From positions 37,769,501 to 37,833,500 of the forward strand of contig CM048846.1 of assembly GCA_026545225.1 (NCBI GenBank): a stretch of DNA of 64,000 nt, given 5' to 3'. The notes beneath the pieces were generated by a model that ran no database searches, was not told the DNA's origin, and was given only the letters and a program-made list of their open reading frames with translations. Of the stretch, positions 23,970 through 35,908 are shown one piece after another. Source of the DNA: Cornus controversa. Taxonomy: Eukaryota; Streptophyta; Magnoliopsida; Cornales; Cornaceae. Position numbers and translations under genes: made by a program. Position 1 is the stretch's first letter; each line of letters starts with the position of its first letter.

Positions 23970-25050
23970 TGTAGAGGAGTCTATGCCCAACATACATAAG
24001 CACCAGTGGCAGGCATCACAGAAGTGTCTGGTGATTGCATGGAGTATATGGGTTATACCACAGGGACTATCTTACAGGGACTAAGTCTAAAGTGTCTTGA
24101 TGGCACATGAGTCATTCTAAATAAGATTACTCACAAAACACTAGGCTTCCCGAGTGTTAAAGGGGTAACCTCAGGGAAGGAGGTTGTGCTAGAGGAAGTA
24201 CCCGTATATTATCCTCCTATCCAATGACCCTATCGGAGAGGGAAGTTTGAGGTATGGTAATATATTGTACAAGGCCTTCAGTACAACCGGGAGTTATAGT
24301 CATCACTCATTGTATTGTCTTAACATAGGACGTTGCCTCCGAGGTAGGGAACTATGTTTACTTCCAACCCCCGCAAGACGGTCACATAAACTGTCCACAT
24401 AGGTTGAGTAATACATCAAACCCATGTCTAAGAGCCTCGTCTGGGGAGTATTGACTATGGTAGGAGACTACAAAATAAGACATGTTAGTGCTACATGGTG
24501 GAATAGTAACATGTGTCGCGACACTACACTCTCCCACCTAATAGCACTCTCATGATCCAACACGTAGATCGGGGAGTTATAGTGCTGCTGCGCAACAGTT
24601 TATGGCTCAGGCGTTCATGGTGTGTCGAGTAGTCACGACATGTCATGTTCCCAAATGGAAAAAGGGGTGTGTCGCAGCATGGAGGCTTGAAGGAGGGGCT
24701 CGTCGGATGGGTCATATAACCAGAACATTACTCTGGGACCTCAGTGGAGAGGATGACCACGCCTCAGCCAGGAATGATCAAGGTGCATGGGTACGAGTAC
24801 GGACTAAGCCGTACCATGGCACGTGTCAGCACGTGCTAGGACTTCTATAAATAGGAGTGCCAGCTGACGTGAAACACGACTTTTTTTGGCCAGACGTACC
24901 ATTCCCCTTTATGCACTTCTGACATTTTTGTCCAAATTCTCTCCCCTGTCATCACATCTTCTCTTTCCTCTTTCAGTATCTTCTCTGGTCACTCTTGATC
25001 CATTCAAACTTTTGAAACCCTAATTCTTTACAGATAATCTATCATCTACA
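23970..25050 (+). repeat. 3' LTR of element 2
   Basis: A 1081-bp LTR, identical in structure to 10603-11711 apart from lacking the 28-bp duplication. Its right flank is CCTAA (25051-25055). Confidence 0.95.
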
Positions 25051-25055
25051 CCTAA

Positions 25056-25889
25056 TAAAATACAACATCTAATTTAAAGTCACAAATCCTAATAATACCC
25101 AATACATGAATATGAAATACAACCTCCAATTTAAAGTCATAATAGTGAAATTAGTCCTAACAATATTCTTAAAAATAAAAAAATCATAACAACCACATAA
25201 TAATATAAATCATCCTCTACGAAAGTTATTCTACAACTAATCAATTGTGATTGAATCACGAACTCCATTTATATGCATTATATATAACTTTAGTATGTGA
25301 TGGATAATATATTTAATATATAGTATATAATAATAAATAAAAAATATTAAATAATATCTTATATGTAATAATATATATAATATATTATAATATTATAAAT
25401 TAATTATAATATATAATTTCATATAGTATATAATAATAAATAAATAATATTAAATAATATCTTATATGTTGTAATATTATAAATTAATTATAATATAATA
25501 TTTACATATAATATATTATAATAAATAAAAAATATTAAATAATATCATATATGTAATACATATATAATATATTATAATATTATAAATTTATTATAATATA
25601 AAATTTACATATAATATAATATAAATATGGTATATAATATTATGAAATATCTATTGCATAATAATTTATTAATATTAAATAAATAATAAATCATAAACAT
25701 TTGTCTCAAAAAATTATTTAAACTATTATATAATATGTTATATATTAAAAAATATTTTTTAATACTATTTAATATGTACTTAAAATATTACAAATAATAT
25801 GTAGCATGAATTTTATTTGGAATTAACAGTCTAATATCTGACACAGATTCAGAGAACGAAGAAATAGTTGCAACAACAACTGTCCACGA
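25056..25889. repeat. Very AT-rich sequence with ~100-bp imperfect tandem repeats
   Basis: From about 25326 to 25630 three imperfect copies of a unit with AAATATTAAATAATATC and TATAAATTAATTATAATAT follow each other. No coding potential. Confidence 0.7.
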
Positions 25890-26100
25890 AGTAACAATAT
25901 CAAAAACGTTTTTGAGCTACAGTGCCGAAAACAGAAGAAATACCTTTTTTATATTTTCTCTTTTCTTCACAAAAATGAAAAACATTTTTTACCATCGAGA
26001 AATAAAAACATATTACTAAATATATTTTTTGTTTTTGTTTCTACTTTTTGAGGGTTGACAAGAAAAAACAGAAAATATTTTCATTAGTGTACCGCCCCTG
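25890..26100. other. Possible end of an hAT-like DNA element
   Basis: The end reads TAGTGTACCGCCCCTG (to 26099), similar to the CCGCCCCTG termini of many hAT elements, preceded by T/A-rich sequence. It may pair with the fragment at 10119. Confidence 0.35.
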
Positions 26101-27585
26101 GTATCTCATGCAGTCAACTTAGTTTTCACTTTCTTTGACGCTACTCAGTAGTACCTGTACCTCTTCCTATTAATGCGAAAATTATGCAGTGAATTGCATA
26201 TTTCGTGCTTCAATAATCAAATTATTACTCGACAATAATGGTCAAAGTTTAATTGTAGTATTAAACAGTAATTAATGCTATAAAAATAGAAGTTCCATGC
26301 AGAAAATTCCATAAAAAAAGGGTAATATTTTTGAGTCAATGTGTCCTATAATTTCTAATCAACACTATCACATCTTCTTTATTTAAATTTTGTTCCGGAA
26401 TTATATTTGCAAAACATATTTGCTTAGAGGAATGGTACATGAACCGACCATTTGGGCCTAATTAACACACCAAGTTGTGAGCCACTTCATGCCCCAGAGT
26501 AGACCGGACATGAGTTTCACTAATTTAATGCATCAAATAGTTCACACTCATTCGAGTGGTTTGGATGATATTCTTTCCTCGTAAAAATATCACATTGGTT
26601 AATTAATTGCCATTAAATAATGAGTCCACCCATTTTTCACGTCCTATTTCTCGATGTGGGTCCATAGAGCAATAGAATCAATCACCTTAGTGTAGTCCAC
26701 CCCCAAAAGAAGATAAGGTTGGTACTTGTAAAAACCAAATATCTATTCTATAGATATTATAATGTAAGTATTAAACAAAAGGAAAAACAAATGTATCACC
26801 ACCATGAGACAACTTTTTGAGGATATTACAATCACACTATATATCGCTCTCAAGTCTCGGTAGAAAGTAATCCACACGTGGCCATAAAATTTGTTGATAG
26901 ATTCAAATCAATTAACCATATCACTCTCTCAAGGAATTCCAATCACCATATATATAGAGTAAAAAATTCATTTAGATCAAGCGCAATAATCGTTAAATGT
27001 AATTGATATAAAAAATGCAATTTTCAAAAAGAATCTAACAATCACGTGAACAAGAGATCATTACTCTATATATATATATATATATAACATGTGATTTTTG
27101 TATATCTTGGAGATAATGTTGCTTTAATCACGGATCATGAGAAGATTCGGAACCTTTAGGATTTGTTGGATTGGTGGAGCTAGCCCCATGACGCTATTTA
27201 ATTGTTAATCAAAGAAAATTTGAGATTGAGGGGACCATTTATAGTGCCAAATCGTGATATAATGGGGATTCGTGAGTAATTAATTAAAATGTTGAAATGT
27301 CACCCAAATTTGACTGTTGCAACCAGATTTTTATTTTGCCTATTTTGACCCAATAATAATGGACTTTTGACTTTTTTTGTTTTATCCGAATTCTAGTCTT
27401 TATTATAATTTGATATACAACAAGACTGCTCAGATTTGTTTTGTTAAAAAAAGAACACTGAAAACTGAAATAAGAGATAGAGAAATAAAAAGTGTTCTGA
27501 GGTTAAGGGTTTTAAGAAGTTCCGTTAAATCTTTGCACTTTGTATGGTGTGTCATTTTTGTTTTATGTCAATTATTGATTGTATT
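26101..27585. other. Intergenic DNA, no gene seen
   Basis: AT-rich, with short TA runs (for example about 27064-27086). No domain-bearing frame or clear repeat was found. Confidence 0.5.
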
Positions 27586-28798
27586 TAGGGGTGGCAATTT
27601 TACCTGCCCTGACGGTTTTCGCTCCGTTCTTAATAGAGGAGATTTAGTATGACCCTAATAGGAGTAAGGGCGTGTATGAGTTTTTTTTTTTAAATTTGAC
27701 TCGGGTTCAGGGCGGGTATGGGTTTATAGTCATACCCGATGGGTACCCGCCCCACCCTAATTAGTAACCCCTCTAAATTGATATATATAAAAATAGAGTT
27801 GTTGCTACGAAGTATTGAACTTTCTCCAATTTTTTTCAATGTAGAAGGCTCCAATCATAATGCCAACATGTTATTTATATTAATATTAGACCAATAACTA
27901 TATTTACTTAATTTATTTTGGAAAGCTAATCACTACAAAAATACTAGTATAAGCTTCTTTTTTTAAATACTACTTTAGTATTAATATTTATTAATTTATT
28001 TTCAAATGTATAAAATATAATGCTTAATATTGTATATTTGTTTTAGAATGTTAAAAATATGTAAACATATATGGGTAGAGTTCTACCATATTTTCACACT
28101 ATTTGTTTTGACATGTATTATTTTTTTATTAATATTATGTTCTAATATGTTATTTATAGTATAAATGTTCATTTATTTCATTCTTAAATCTATTAGTATT
28201 CATTGATTTAGTAAAACAATAATTACTAATTTTTTAAATAAAGACATGGACTTGCAATTTATAAATGAATCATTACTTATGCCAAATAGTCTTCAAGAAA
28301 TCAATAAAATTCACTAAAATACATATCACTTTCGGTATCACTTTTAATCATCTGATACATATTCTCTCTACTGTATATCACATATATGTACAAATGAGTT
28401 TGGTCATCCAACAATAATAAAAGTTTTTGCACCTAACACACCCACTGTCGAATCCACTTACTATACATATATTTTATAATATAAGATATGATACATCTAA
28501 TGTCTCATTAGGGTTCGGCATCATGTTCACACCATATACATCTATTTATGGACCAACACTCAATGTCTCCCATAAAAATTTCTACGTGGACAATTATACA
28601 ACATAGTGAGATTTTATACTCACATTTTCCAGCACTAATCCAATAGAGGACATTACTTTCTTCAGTAATAGTCATTCTCACTTTCCATACTAGGTGTCAC
28701 ACACCTAACTCAACATATGGGCATATAAAAAAAAATTTACAATTAAAAATCACATATATCACATATATTATCCACACACAGTTAGACCATTTTCTTCT

Positions 28799-29220
28799 TT
28801 AGTATCCCGAGATATATAATATAACATATAACAGTTATAAGTAATATAAGTTAGACCATTTACTTCTATTTTGTCAAATTCTTATTAATTAGTCAAGTGT
28901 CTAAAAACTCAATTAGATTCACTGACGAGTTTAAACCATTTATTTTGAACATCTAGTTTTATGATATTAAGTTATACTTTAGTATCCCAAGATATATAGT
29001 ATAACATATAAATGTTATAAGTAATATAAGTTAGACCATTTTCTTATATTTTCTCAAATTCTAATTAATTAGTCATGTGTGTAAAAATTAAATTAGATTA
29101 ATTGATAAGTTTAAACCATTTAATCTGAATATCTAATTTTATGAAATTAATTTTTTCTTTAATGTCCCAAGATATATAGTATAACATATTAGTTAAATTA
29201 ATATAAGTTATACCACTCCT
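28799..29220. repeat. 180-bp period tandem repeat, about 2.4 copies
   Basis: The segment beginning AGTATCCCGAGATATATAAT recurs at exactly 180-bp steps (28801, 28981, 29161), with the same internal order (GTTAGACCATTT, AATTAGTCA, GTTTAAACCATTTA). Confidence 0.85.
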
Positions 29221-29584
29221 TTATTTTTTGTCAATAATATTTCAACATTAATATATATTAGAATGTTAATAGTGTATTAATGTCTAGAGATATTGACGAT
29301 GATCTAAAAAATATGTTAATTCAATGATATGTATACTTAATGTTTATTATCGATGCTCTATTGTTTGAGTGAGATTAATGTTTTATTTGATTTCAAGATA
29401 GTGAAAATTGTGTTATTGATTTAGTTCATAATATAATTTATAAAGTTTGTTTGTTATATTCAAAATGAGAGAAAAAATATTATTGTAATTTAATTAATGT
29501 TTTAAACTTATTTTAATAAATGGCCAAACTATCAGTATTATAGATAAATATTATTGTTGTGTCTTATATAAACAAAAGGCAATG

Positions 29585-29660
29585 ATGGAGTGGTGGTAGG
29601 AGTGTTAAACTAATGTAGAAGTGTGGGCTCAAGGGCTGAGGTTTGATTCTTTACAGCAAC
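29585..29660 (+). other. Possible tRNA-derived SINE head
   Basis: GGAGTGGTGGTAGGAGTG resembles a pol III A box. A B-box-like GGTTTGATTC follows about 50 bases later. No 3' tail or duplication was established. Confidence 0.25.
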
Positions 29661-30147
29661 ATATTACTTTAACAACTCAATCATAAAAAAAAATGTTAGC
29701 GGGGCAGAGTGAAGAATACTAAATCCATCTCCCATTAAGAACCCTAACGGGTTTGTGGTAAGCATACCACCACCGCCCCATTTAGAGAAAGAGAGGAATA
29801 ACAAAATTCTTTGCTTTATTTGTTTTGAATTCGATGTTTGGGTTAAATGTACCCAAACGATGATACAACACTCCTACAGTTTAAACCCAATATATAAGAC
29901 CAAAGAAAATGACACAAATATACATACATATATAGATGGAGATAGAAACGGTTTTGGTCTTTAAGAATTTTTTTTATTATAGATCTATTATGTACACAAG
30001 ATAGAGATAATTCTCTTTTAACCATAAGATAAAGAGAGGAATAAAGTAGAACAAGGTAACTTAGTGGCTGCCATATATCTAATATAATATATTTATATAA
30101 GTAATATAATAATAAAAGAAATGGCACACTTCATAAAATTATGTCAC

Positions 30148-30148
<1 letters not shown>

Positions 30149-30190
<42 letters not shown>
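30149..30190. repeat. (TA)n(TG)n microsatellite
   Basis: A TA run followed by a TG run. Confidence 0.95.
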
Positions 30191-30191
<1 letters not shown>

Positions 30192-30318
30192 ATCAGGGCG
30201 GGGCGGATACTAGGCGAGTTTTCTTAAAAAAATCATACCCATCCCTACTCCTATTAAGGGCAGACCAAATCCCCTCCATTAGGGGCGGAATGGGGCGGAG
30301 GAAATTGCCACCCCTAGC

Positions 30319-30835
30319 GGTGATTGTTCCAGTGGGGCGGGTATGGTAGGGTTACTAATAACCCATTTCGGGTTTTTAACGGGTATGGTATATGTATTAT
30401 GGTGATTGTTCCAATGGGGCTACTAATAACCCATTTCGGGTTTTTAACGGGTATGGTATATGTATTATGTTAACGGGGCATAGTAGGGTTTAGGCGAACC
30501 CACCCCATACCCGAACTCAATCATAAAAAAAATGTTAGCGGGGCGGGGTGGTGATTGTTCCAGTGGCGCGGGTATGGTACGGCTACTAATAACCCGTTTC
30601 AGATTTTTAACGGTATGGTATATGTATTATGGTGATTGTTCTAGTGGGACGGGTATGGTAGGGCTACTAATAACCCGTTTCGGGTTTTTAACGGTATGGT
30701 ATATGTACTATGGTGATTGTTCCAATGGGGCGGGTATGGTAGGGCTACTAATAACCCGTTTCGGGTTTTTAACGGGTATGGTATATGTATTATGTTAACG
30801 GGGCAGAGTAGGGTTTAGGCGAACCCGCCCCATAC
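30319..30835 (+). repeat. G-rich ~82-bp tandem repeats, at least five copies
   Basis: Units begin GGTGATTGTTCC and contain GGGCGGGTATGGTAGGG and AACCCGTTTCGGGTTTTTAACG. Starts are at about 30319, 30401, 30549, 30631 and 30712. The open frame at 30532-30798 is a by-product of the 81-82-bp period. A TTAACGGGGCA...TAGGGTTTAGGCGAACCC block occurs twice, indicating a higher-order duplication. Confidence 0.85.
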
Positions 30836-31208
30836 CCGCCCCGTTGAATTGAATATGAGGCTTTAATAATAAAATAATTAGAGATAAAAAATAAGATATG
30901 GATAATGATTTATTCAGTGAAAGTTATTATCAAATAAATAGTGAAGAGATTGTTTATTTATTGAATTATAAAAGTGTAATAAATATATGTTTGGATTCCA
31001 GTTTCACTATTTAAAACATGAGAGTGATTCTATTTTCAGTGATACCTTCACTATACCTCTCATTACTTATAAAATATAATTAAAATTTACTTACCCCAAA
31101 ACAAATAAAAAAATAAATAAGGCATAGCAAAGAGTGATGTGGAAGCATTTTTTAATTTATTCCATGAACGGAGCTTGAAATATTTCTTCCATGTATGCAT
31201 CTTGAAAT

Positions 31209-32147
31209 TAGGACTGTAATTAGACCGAGGCGAGAGAAGTGTTTAAGCTCAACTCGTCTTTGAAAGAGCTTGGCATGGTCAAATCCGAGCTCGGCTTGGC
31301 TCAAGGTTCATTTACATAAACATGTATATTACGAGATATGCAAACAAATTTATATGCACACATACATGTATATAAACACAGAGATTTGCAAACAAATTTA
31401 TATAAATTGAATCATATATATATACACACACATCTATAGAACTTGAAGTCAATCAACGACGAACTTAATTCAATGTCCTTTTGATCTCCATCGCCATGCC
31501 ACTAGGATATGCAATTAATATTTTGTCCTTTAAGTGGCGATGTAATGAATCTCAATTGGGATGCCGCTAGTTGTAACCACCACGTTTCCATCTCTCGATT
31601 GCAAAGGGGAAGGCAACACATAACATTGAGTGTGAGAGAGGGAAGAGAGAGAGTAGAATACTGAAAGTGAACCATAGCCGATAGAGGGGTGTATGTTTAC
31701 AATGAGCAATGGGAATGACAACTTAGGGCTAGGGTTTGTGAAGTGTGTATGGACTTTATGATTTTATGGCTTTACTTAGGGCTATCGTATAAAATATTAT
31801 TGGACTAAAGTTAAGTTTAAAGTAAATTGGGCTATAAAATGTTAATTGGGCTAAAGTTAAGTTTAAAGTAAATTGAGCATGATATAATTTGAAATCCTGA
31901 TCTGAAATATAAAATATTTATACACACATATAATCATGTTTGTGATTTTGTTCACGTGGTTTGTTGACAAACAAGTTCACAAACTAACGACCTGATTTCA
32001 AGGTTGTTTGAACTCGGCTCATTTACGAAACAAGTTTAAAAATATTGTTTGAGCTTGATTCGTTTATTAAATAAATGAACACGAGTTAAATTCTCGTTAA
32101 GCCGAACCCGAGCCCATTTGAAAATGCTCGGTTCATTTACAGTCTTA
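31209..32147. mobile_element. Non-autonomous hAT-like element, 939 bp
   Basis: The ends are TAGGACTGTAATTAGACCGAG (left, 31209) and the inverted ATTTACAGTCTTA (right, to 32147), with further inverted similarity around GCTCGG. The 8-bp duplication CTTGAAAT is exact (31201-31208 and 32148-32155). The interior has no transposase. A ~52-bp segment (GGGCTAAAGTTAAGTTTAAAG type) is duplicated near 31793-31870. Confidence 0.85.
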
Positions 32148-33327
32148 CTTGAAATGGCACAACCATGAACCATGTCTATAGTTTCCATCATTTGATGAAA
32201 CCATGCCTCTCCACTAGTCACGTAGAAGCACATGAATAGAAAATAAAATAAAAGGGAGATGCTATAAGGATAGAAATTAATAGAAGGTGGAATGAAAAGT
32301 TTTAGAATAAATTAAATTCTTTGGGTCCATTATTAAATCTCTACCATTAATTGGACCATAATAATATAAAAAAATAAAAATTAAAAAAAATCTAATAATA
32401 TATAAAAAGAATTAGGAGCTTCGTATTGGCTGTGAAATACCCCCAAGAAAATTTCGCGCATTAGGTGGCCAGTCTCATACACAAAACCTGAGAGATACAT
32501 ACAACTGGTAGCAACAAGCATAAAATATAAAAGATATAATAAACAATTTTCTAAAAGCAGAATAGAAAGTTCCTCTGAATTAAAATAACCGCTAACTAAA
32601 CAAGTATATGTCCGGTAATACAATTTGGAAGTCCTGAAACCCAAGGACCCCTTAACCAGAATGAACAAAAGTTTTTAATTCTAAAATTAATACCAACAAT
32701 CAAAGTCTCAAAAGTTCATAGTATGACTCTTGAAGAAGACAAGTTCCTACCCTGTAACTGATGAGATGAGACGTCTGCTACAAACAAACCCTAAAACTCT
32801 ATCCTCGCGGTGGAACCTGTCTGAAACCTGAAATATCAACAAAGTGGGTTAAACCCACGAGCAAGTTCTATCTACTACATCCTAATCAGAGAACCAATAT
32901 ACATACCCTCAGTATAAGGGAAACAAAATAAACCCATAGATTTAACATATAAGTTATTATTTTATCCAGTTTCATGTTTCCAAAACAACAGTCATTATTT
33001 ATAATATTCCACCCAAACCCTTATTATGCAAAAGTGAACACATTCCTTAAGTTTAGCAGAAATAAACATAACATAAAATACTATCAAGTTTAAGCAATCC
33101 TAACATATTACCATTTTATCCTTTGATACCTTAATAGGTATAGGTATATACATACTGGTCATTCCCTACCTAGTTCATGTTTTCAAAAATCAAAATCATC
33201 TTATACGTTGTCCCAACAAACCCTTATCATTCAACAATGAACACATTCTTTAAGTTCAAAGTAAAGAAACATATGCATGCATTTTATTAAATCTAGGCAA
33301 TCATGACAAAGCAAATATAATGTACTG

Positions 33328-33600
33328 ATACCTTATTAGGTATGGGCGATCCTGACACGCCGGGCAATCCTGACATGCCAAATAAAATGTATAGATACCT
33401 TATTAGGTATGGGCGATCCTGACACGCCGAGCAATCCTTACATGCTAAAATAAAATGCATAGATACCTTATTAGGTATGGGCGATCCTGACACGCCTGGC
33501 AATCCTTACATGCCAAAATAAAATGCATAGATACCTTATTAGGTATGGGCGATCCTGACACGCCGGGCAATCCTTACATGCCAAATAAAATGTATAGATG
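33328..33600. repeat. ~67-bp tandem repeat, four copies
   Basis: The unit contains the palindrome TACCTTATTAGGTA followed by GGGCGATCCTGACACGCC and CAATCCTTACATGCC. Copies start at about 33328, 33395, 33462 and 33529. It lies inside the solo LTR. Confidence 0.9.
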
Positions 33601-34029
33601 CATTCCCAATATGAAACATAAAATAAACAAGGTGCATTATGATTTTAATTTGCACATAACAAAGTAATTCAAATTATCCGACATGAAATTGTCACCCTAA
33701 GACAAATCGTTCACAAGTAAACTATAATCAAGTATTTAATGGGCATTTATATCCTTAAAGGAAAATACATTCAAGTAAATCAAAGACACAATTTAACCAC
33801 TTTAGAAGCAAACACCCAATCCAACCCTCAATGCACTCAAATCTACGAGGGAGTCTAAACCTAACTCTTGTCTAGGTTATTGGGTCTATTCTACTTCTAA
33901 GAACCCTATTAAATCATTCTGAAATTTTTTAGAATTTTTGAAAATTTTTAAAAATATTTTTCTAGCAAAAAGAAAATAAAACATAATTCGAAGCATACGT
34001 TTACAACTAATACAATCACAAGGGAGACT

Positions 34030-34620
34030 CATCTTCACATGAAATTTAAAACTCAGGTGCATTTTAATCCTACAAAGTTACCTAAATTTTTCTAGAATTT
34101 TCTGAAATTTTAAAATATTTTCTAAAAATAAAAGAAGGTGAAAATCTAACTTTTAGACACTTTAAAAATTAATTTAACACCAAGGGAAACTCATTTCAAG
34201 ATGAAAATTTACAACCAAATTTATTTAACCTCCAAAAAGTTACAGTAAAAATTTGGGAATTTTTTGGAGTTATAAAAGTATTTTCTAAAATTACATAAAG
34301 TGAAAAACCTAACTTTTGGACACTTTAAAAATCAATAGAATAATAAGGAAAGATTATTTTAAATTGAAAATTTAAACCCAAATGTATTTAGCCTCCAGAA
34401 GGTTACAGTAAAAATTTTGGAATTTTTGGAAATTTCAAAGTATTTTCTAAAATCAAAGTGTCTAAAATTTAGACACTTTAAAAATTAATTTAAAGACAAT
34501 GGTAAATCATTTAGACATGAAATTTAAACCCCAAGATCCTTAAGCTCCTAGGAAATTGACATAAAATTTTGGGAATTTTTAGAATTATAAAAGTATTTTT
34601 AAAAAATGATTTTTCCAAAT
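34030..34620. repeat. ~160-bp imperfect tandem repeat, about four copies
   Basis: Repeated order: GACACTTTAAAAAT, CATGAAATTTAAA or a variant, CTCC.AA..GTTAC, AATTTTTGGAATT, AAGTATTTTCTAAAA. Copies are diverged and lie within the solo LTR. Confidence 0.75.
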
Positions 34621-35908
34621 TTTCAAGTTTTCCCAAAAATTTCAAAAATACAAAATAAATATCAAAACAATTCGGAATGGGCCTGTGTTGGACCCTGAGG
34701 TGGGCCCCTGCGAGTGGGGCCCGAAAATCCTTTTTCGGCCACCGGCAGGGTGCGTGGGGGACACGCTCTGCTGGGTTGTCTTCCCCAGCGCGCTGGGGGA
34801 CTTTCCCAGCTTGATTCCAGCTTCGTCCGACCTCCGTTCAGCCCCATCTTTGTTTCAAACTTCCCCCCTTGATCCCCTCTACCTATTGGTGTAAAAAGCC
34901 CCATCAATAGTGGCTCGAATTGGAAACCCCCAAATTCACAAGTTCTAGGGTTCTTCGCAAAATTTTAAAAATTAAAATCAAATTCTTCAACGATCTATTT
35001 TCCTAAAGATCAATGGTCGTGTATTAGACAATCACAACACAGAAGGTTTACGAATTAACATCTTTTCCCATCCCAAATTCTTTCATGAACAAATTTCTAT
35101 ATAATTTACACATACATGAAATATATATACATATATTATTAGATATATATATATTTATACTTCTATATACAGTTAACATAATAAATTTTCATGAAATTTT
35201 ATCAACAGGAAACAACAGAAAAATAAACATACAATTATATACCAATTTTCAATATAAATAAATCCTCAAATCTATACTATGCATACAGATTCAAAGGAGA
35301 AGAGAAGAATCAAACTTGCCTCTTTGACGAATCAACTTGTTCACCTGATCGTTCCTTCACTCCCTTCTCTCTTTCATTTACTCTCTTAGTTTTGTGCGTA
35401 AAGCCAACGGCAAAAATCCTAATTTCTTATTTTCTTTTGTCATAATTATTTTATTATATTATTGTTTTTTTCTAAAAACTAAATAACTAAAAAAAAAAAT
35501 AATAACAATAATAATATAACTATAACCCCGGCTCAACAACTTAAGCATATCCTTAGCCCAACAACTTAAGCATATCCTTAGCCCAACCATTCTAGCCCAA
35601 ATTCCTCCATAGCCCAAGCCAAAGCATTTAAAAGATTTAAATAAAACAATACATAACCAATAAACAATTCACATAAAATGATAAAAATATAAATAGAGAA
35701 ATTTACATGAAATAATTGGAAGCTATAAAACATACGCAATTCACATAAAATGATAACATGCATATAAAAGAAAAGCAATTCACCTAAAATGATAAATTAT
35801 AGAGACAAGACATTTCACAAGAAAGAATAATAAAAAATAATAATAATATAAAGCAATTCAAATTCTTTAAAATAATTGACGTCCAAATTTTCGGGGTATT
35901 ACACTGTG

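Larger units (their letters stand above)
10603..25050 (+). mobile_element. Full-length Tat-lineage Ty3/gypsy retrotransposon (element 2, 14.4 kb)
   Basis: LTRs lie at 10603-11711 and 23970-25050, both TG to CA (TGTAGAGGAG to ATCATCTACA). CCTAA flanks the whole unit (10598-10602 and 25051-25055). The internal order is primer-binding site, gag, protease, RT, RNase H, second RNase H, integrase, 3' region with an antisense plant-mobile-domain ORF, spacer, then a PPR-gene fragment touching the 3' LTR. By eye about 38 substitutions in 1081 aligned LTR bases (about 3.5%) separate the LTRs, plus one 28-bp duplication. That is roughly 1.3 million years at 1.3e-8 per site per year. No clear polypurine tract precedes the 3' LTR, because the PPR fragment occupies that place. 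Confidence 0.93.
27586..30316. mobile_element. Candidate ~2.7-kb TIR element with AGGGGTGGCAA ends
   Basis: About 130 bp at 27586-27730 (AGGGGTGGCAATTTT onward) is the inverted counterpart of 30185-30316 (to AAATTGCCACCCCTA). Both arms share a CCTAATAGGAGTA-type stretch and T-runs. No target-site duplication could be matched, so this could also be two inverted MITE copies. The interior is non-coding. Confidence 0.5.
32433..35903 (-). mobile_element. Probable solo LTR, ~3.5 kb, of a gypsy-type element
   Basis: On the minus strand it starts TGTAATACCCCGAAAATTT (35903) and ends TTGGGGGTATTTCA (32433). This is the extended inverted terminal pattern common in long plant gypsy LTRs. The right flank is CTGTG (35904-35908). 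The same CTGTG overlaps the left boundary (32430-32434), so the duplication is exact only if one TG unit was lost. No coding sequence is present. It includes a GC-rich block (34680-34900) and two tandem-repeat regions. Confidence 0.6.

Noticed and set aside
23970-25050. Independent solo LTR inserted in a PPR gene
   Set aside because: The bases before 23970 (TAAAA) do not match the CCTAA after 25050, while the bases before 10603 do, so this is the 3' LTR of element 2.
29585-29660. tRNA gene
   Set aside because: Only loose A- and B-box similarity; no cloverleaf could be formed. At most a SINE head.
30532-30798. 88-aa open frame with internal repeats
   Set aside because: It is produced by the 81-82-bp tandem repeat, whose period is divisible by or near a multiple of three.
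33293-33502. 69-aa repetitive open frame on the minus strand
   Set aside because: It reads through the 67-bp tandem repeat; no domain.
33328-33600. CRISPR-like regular repeats
   Set aside because: The units are contiguous tandem copies without unique spacers, in a plant genome.
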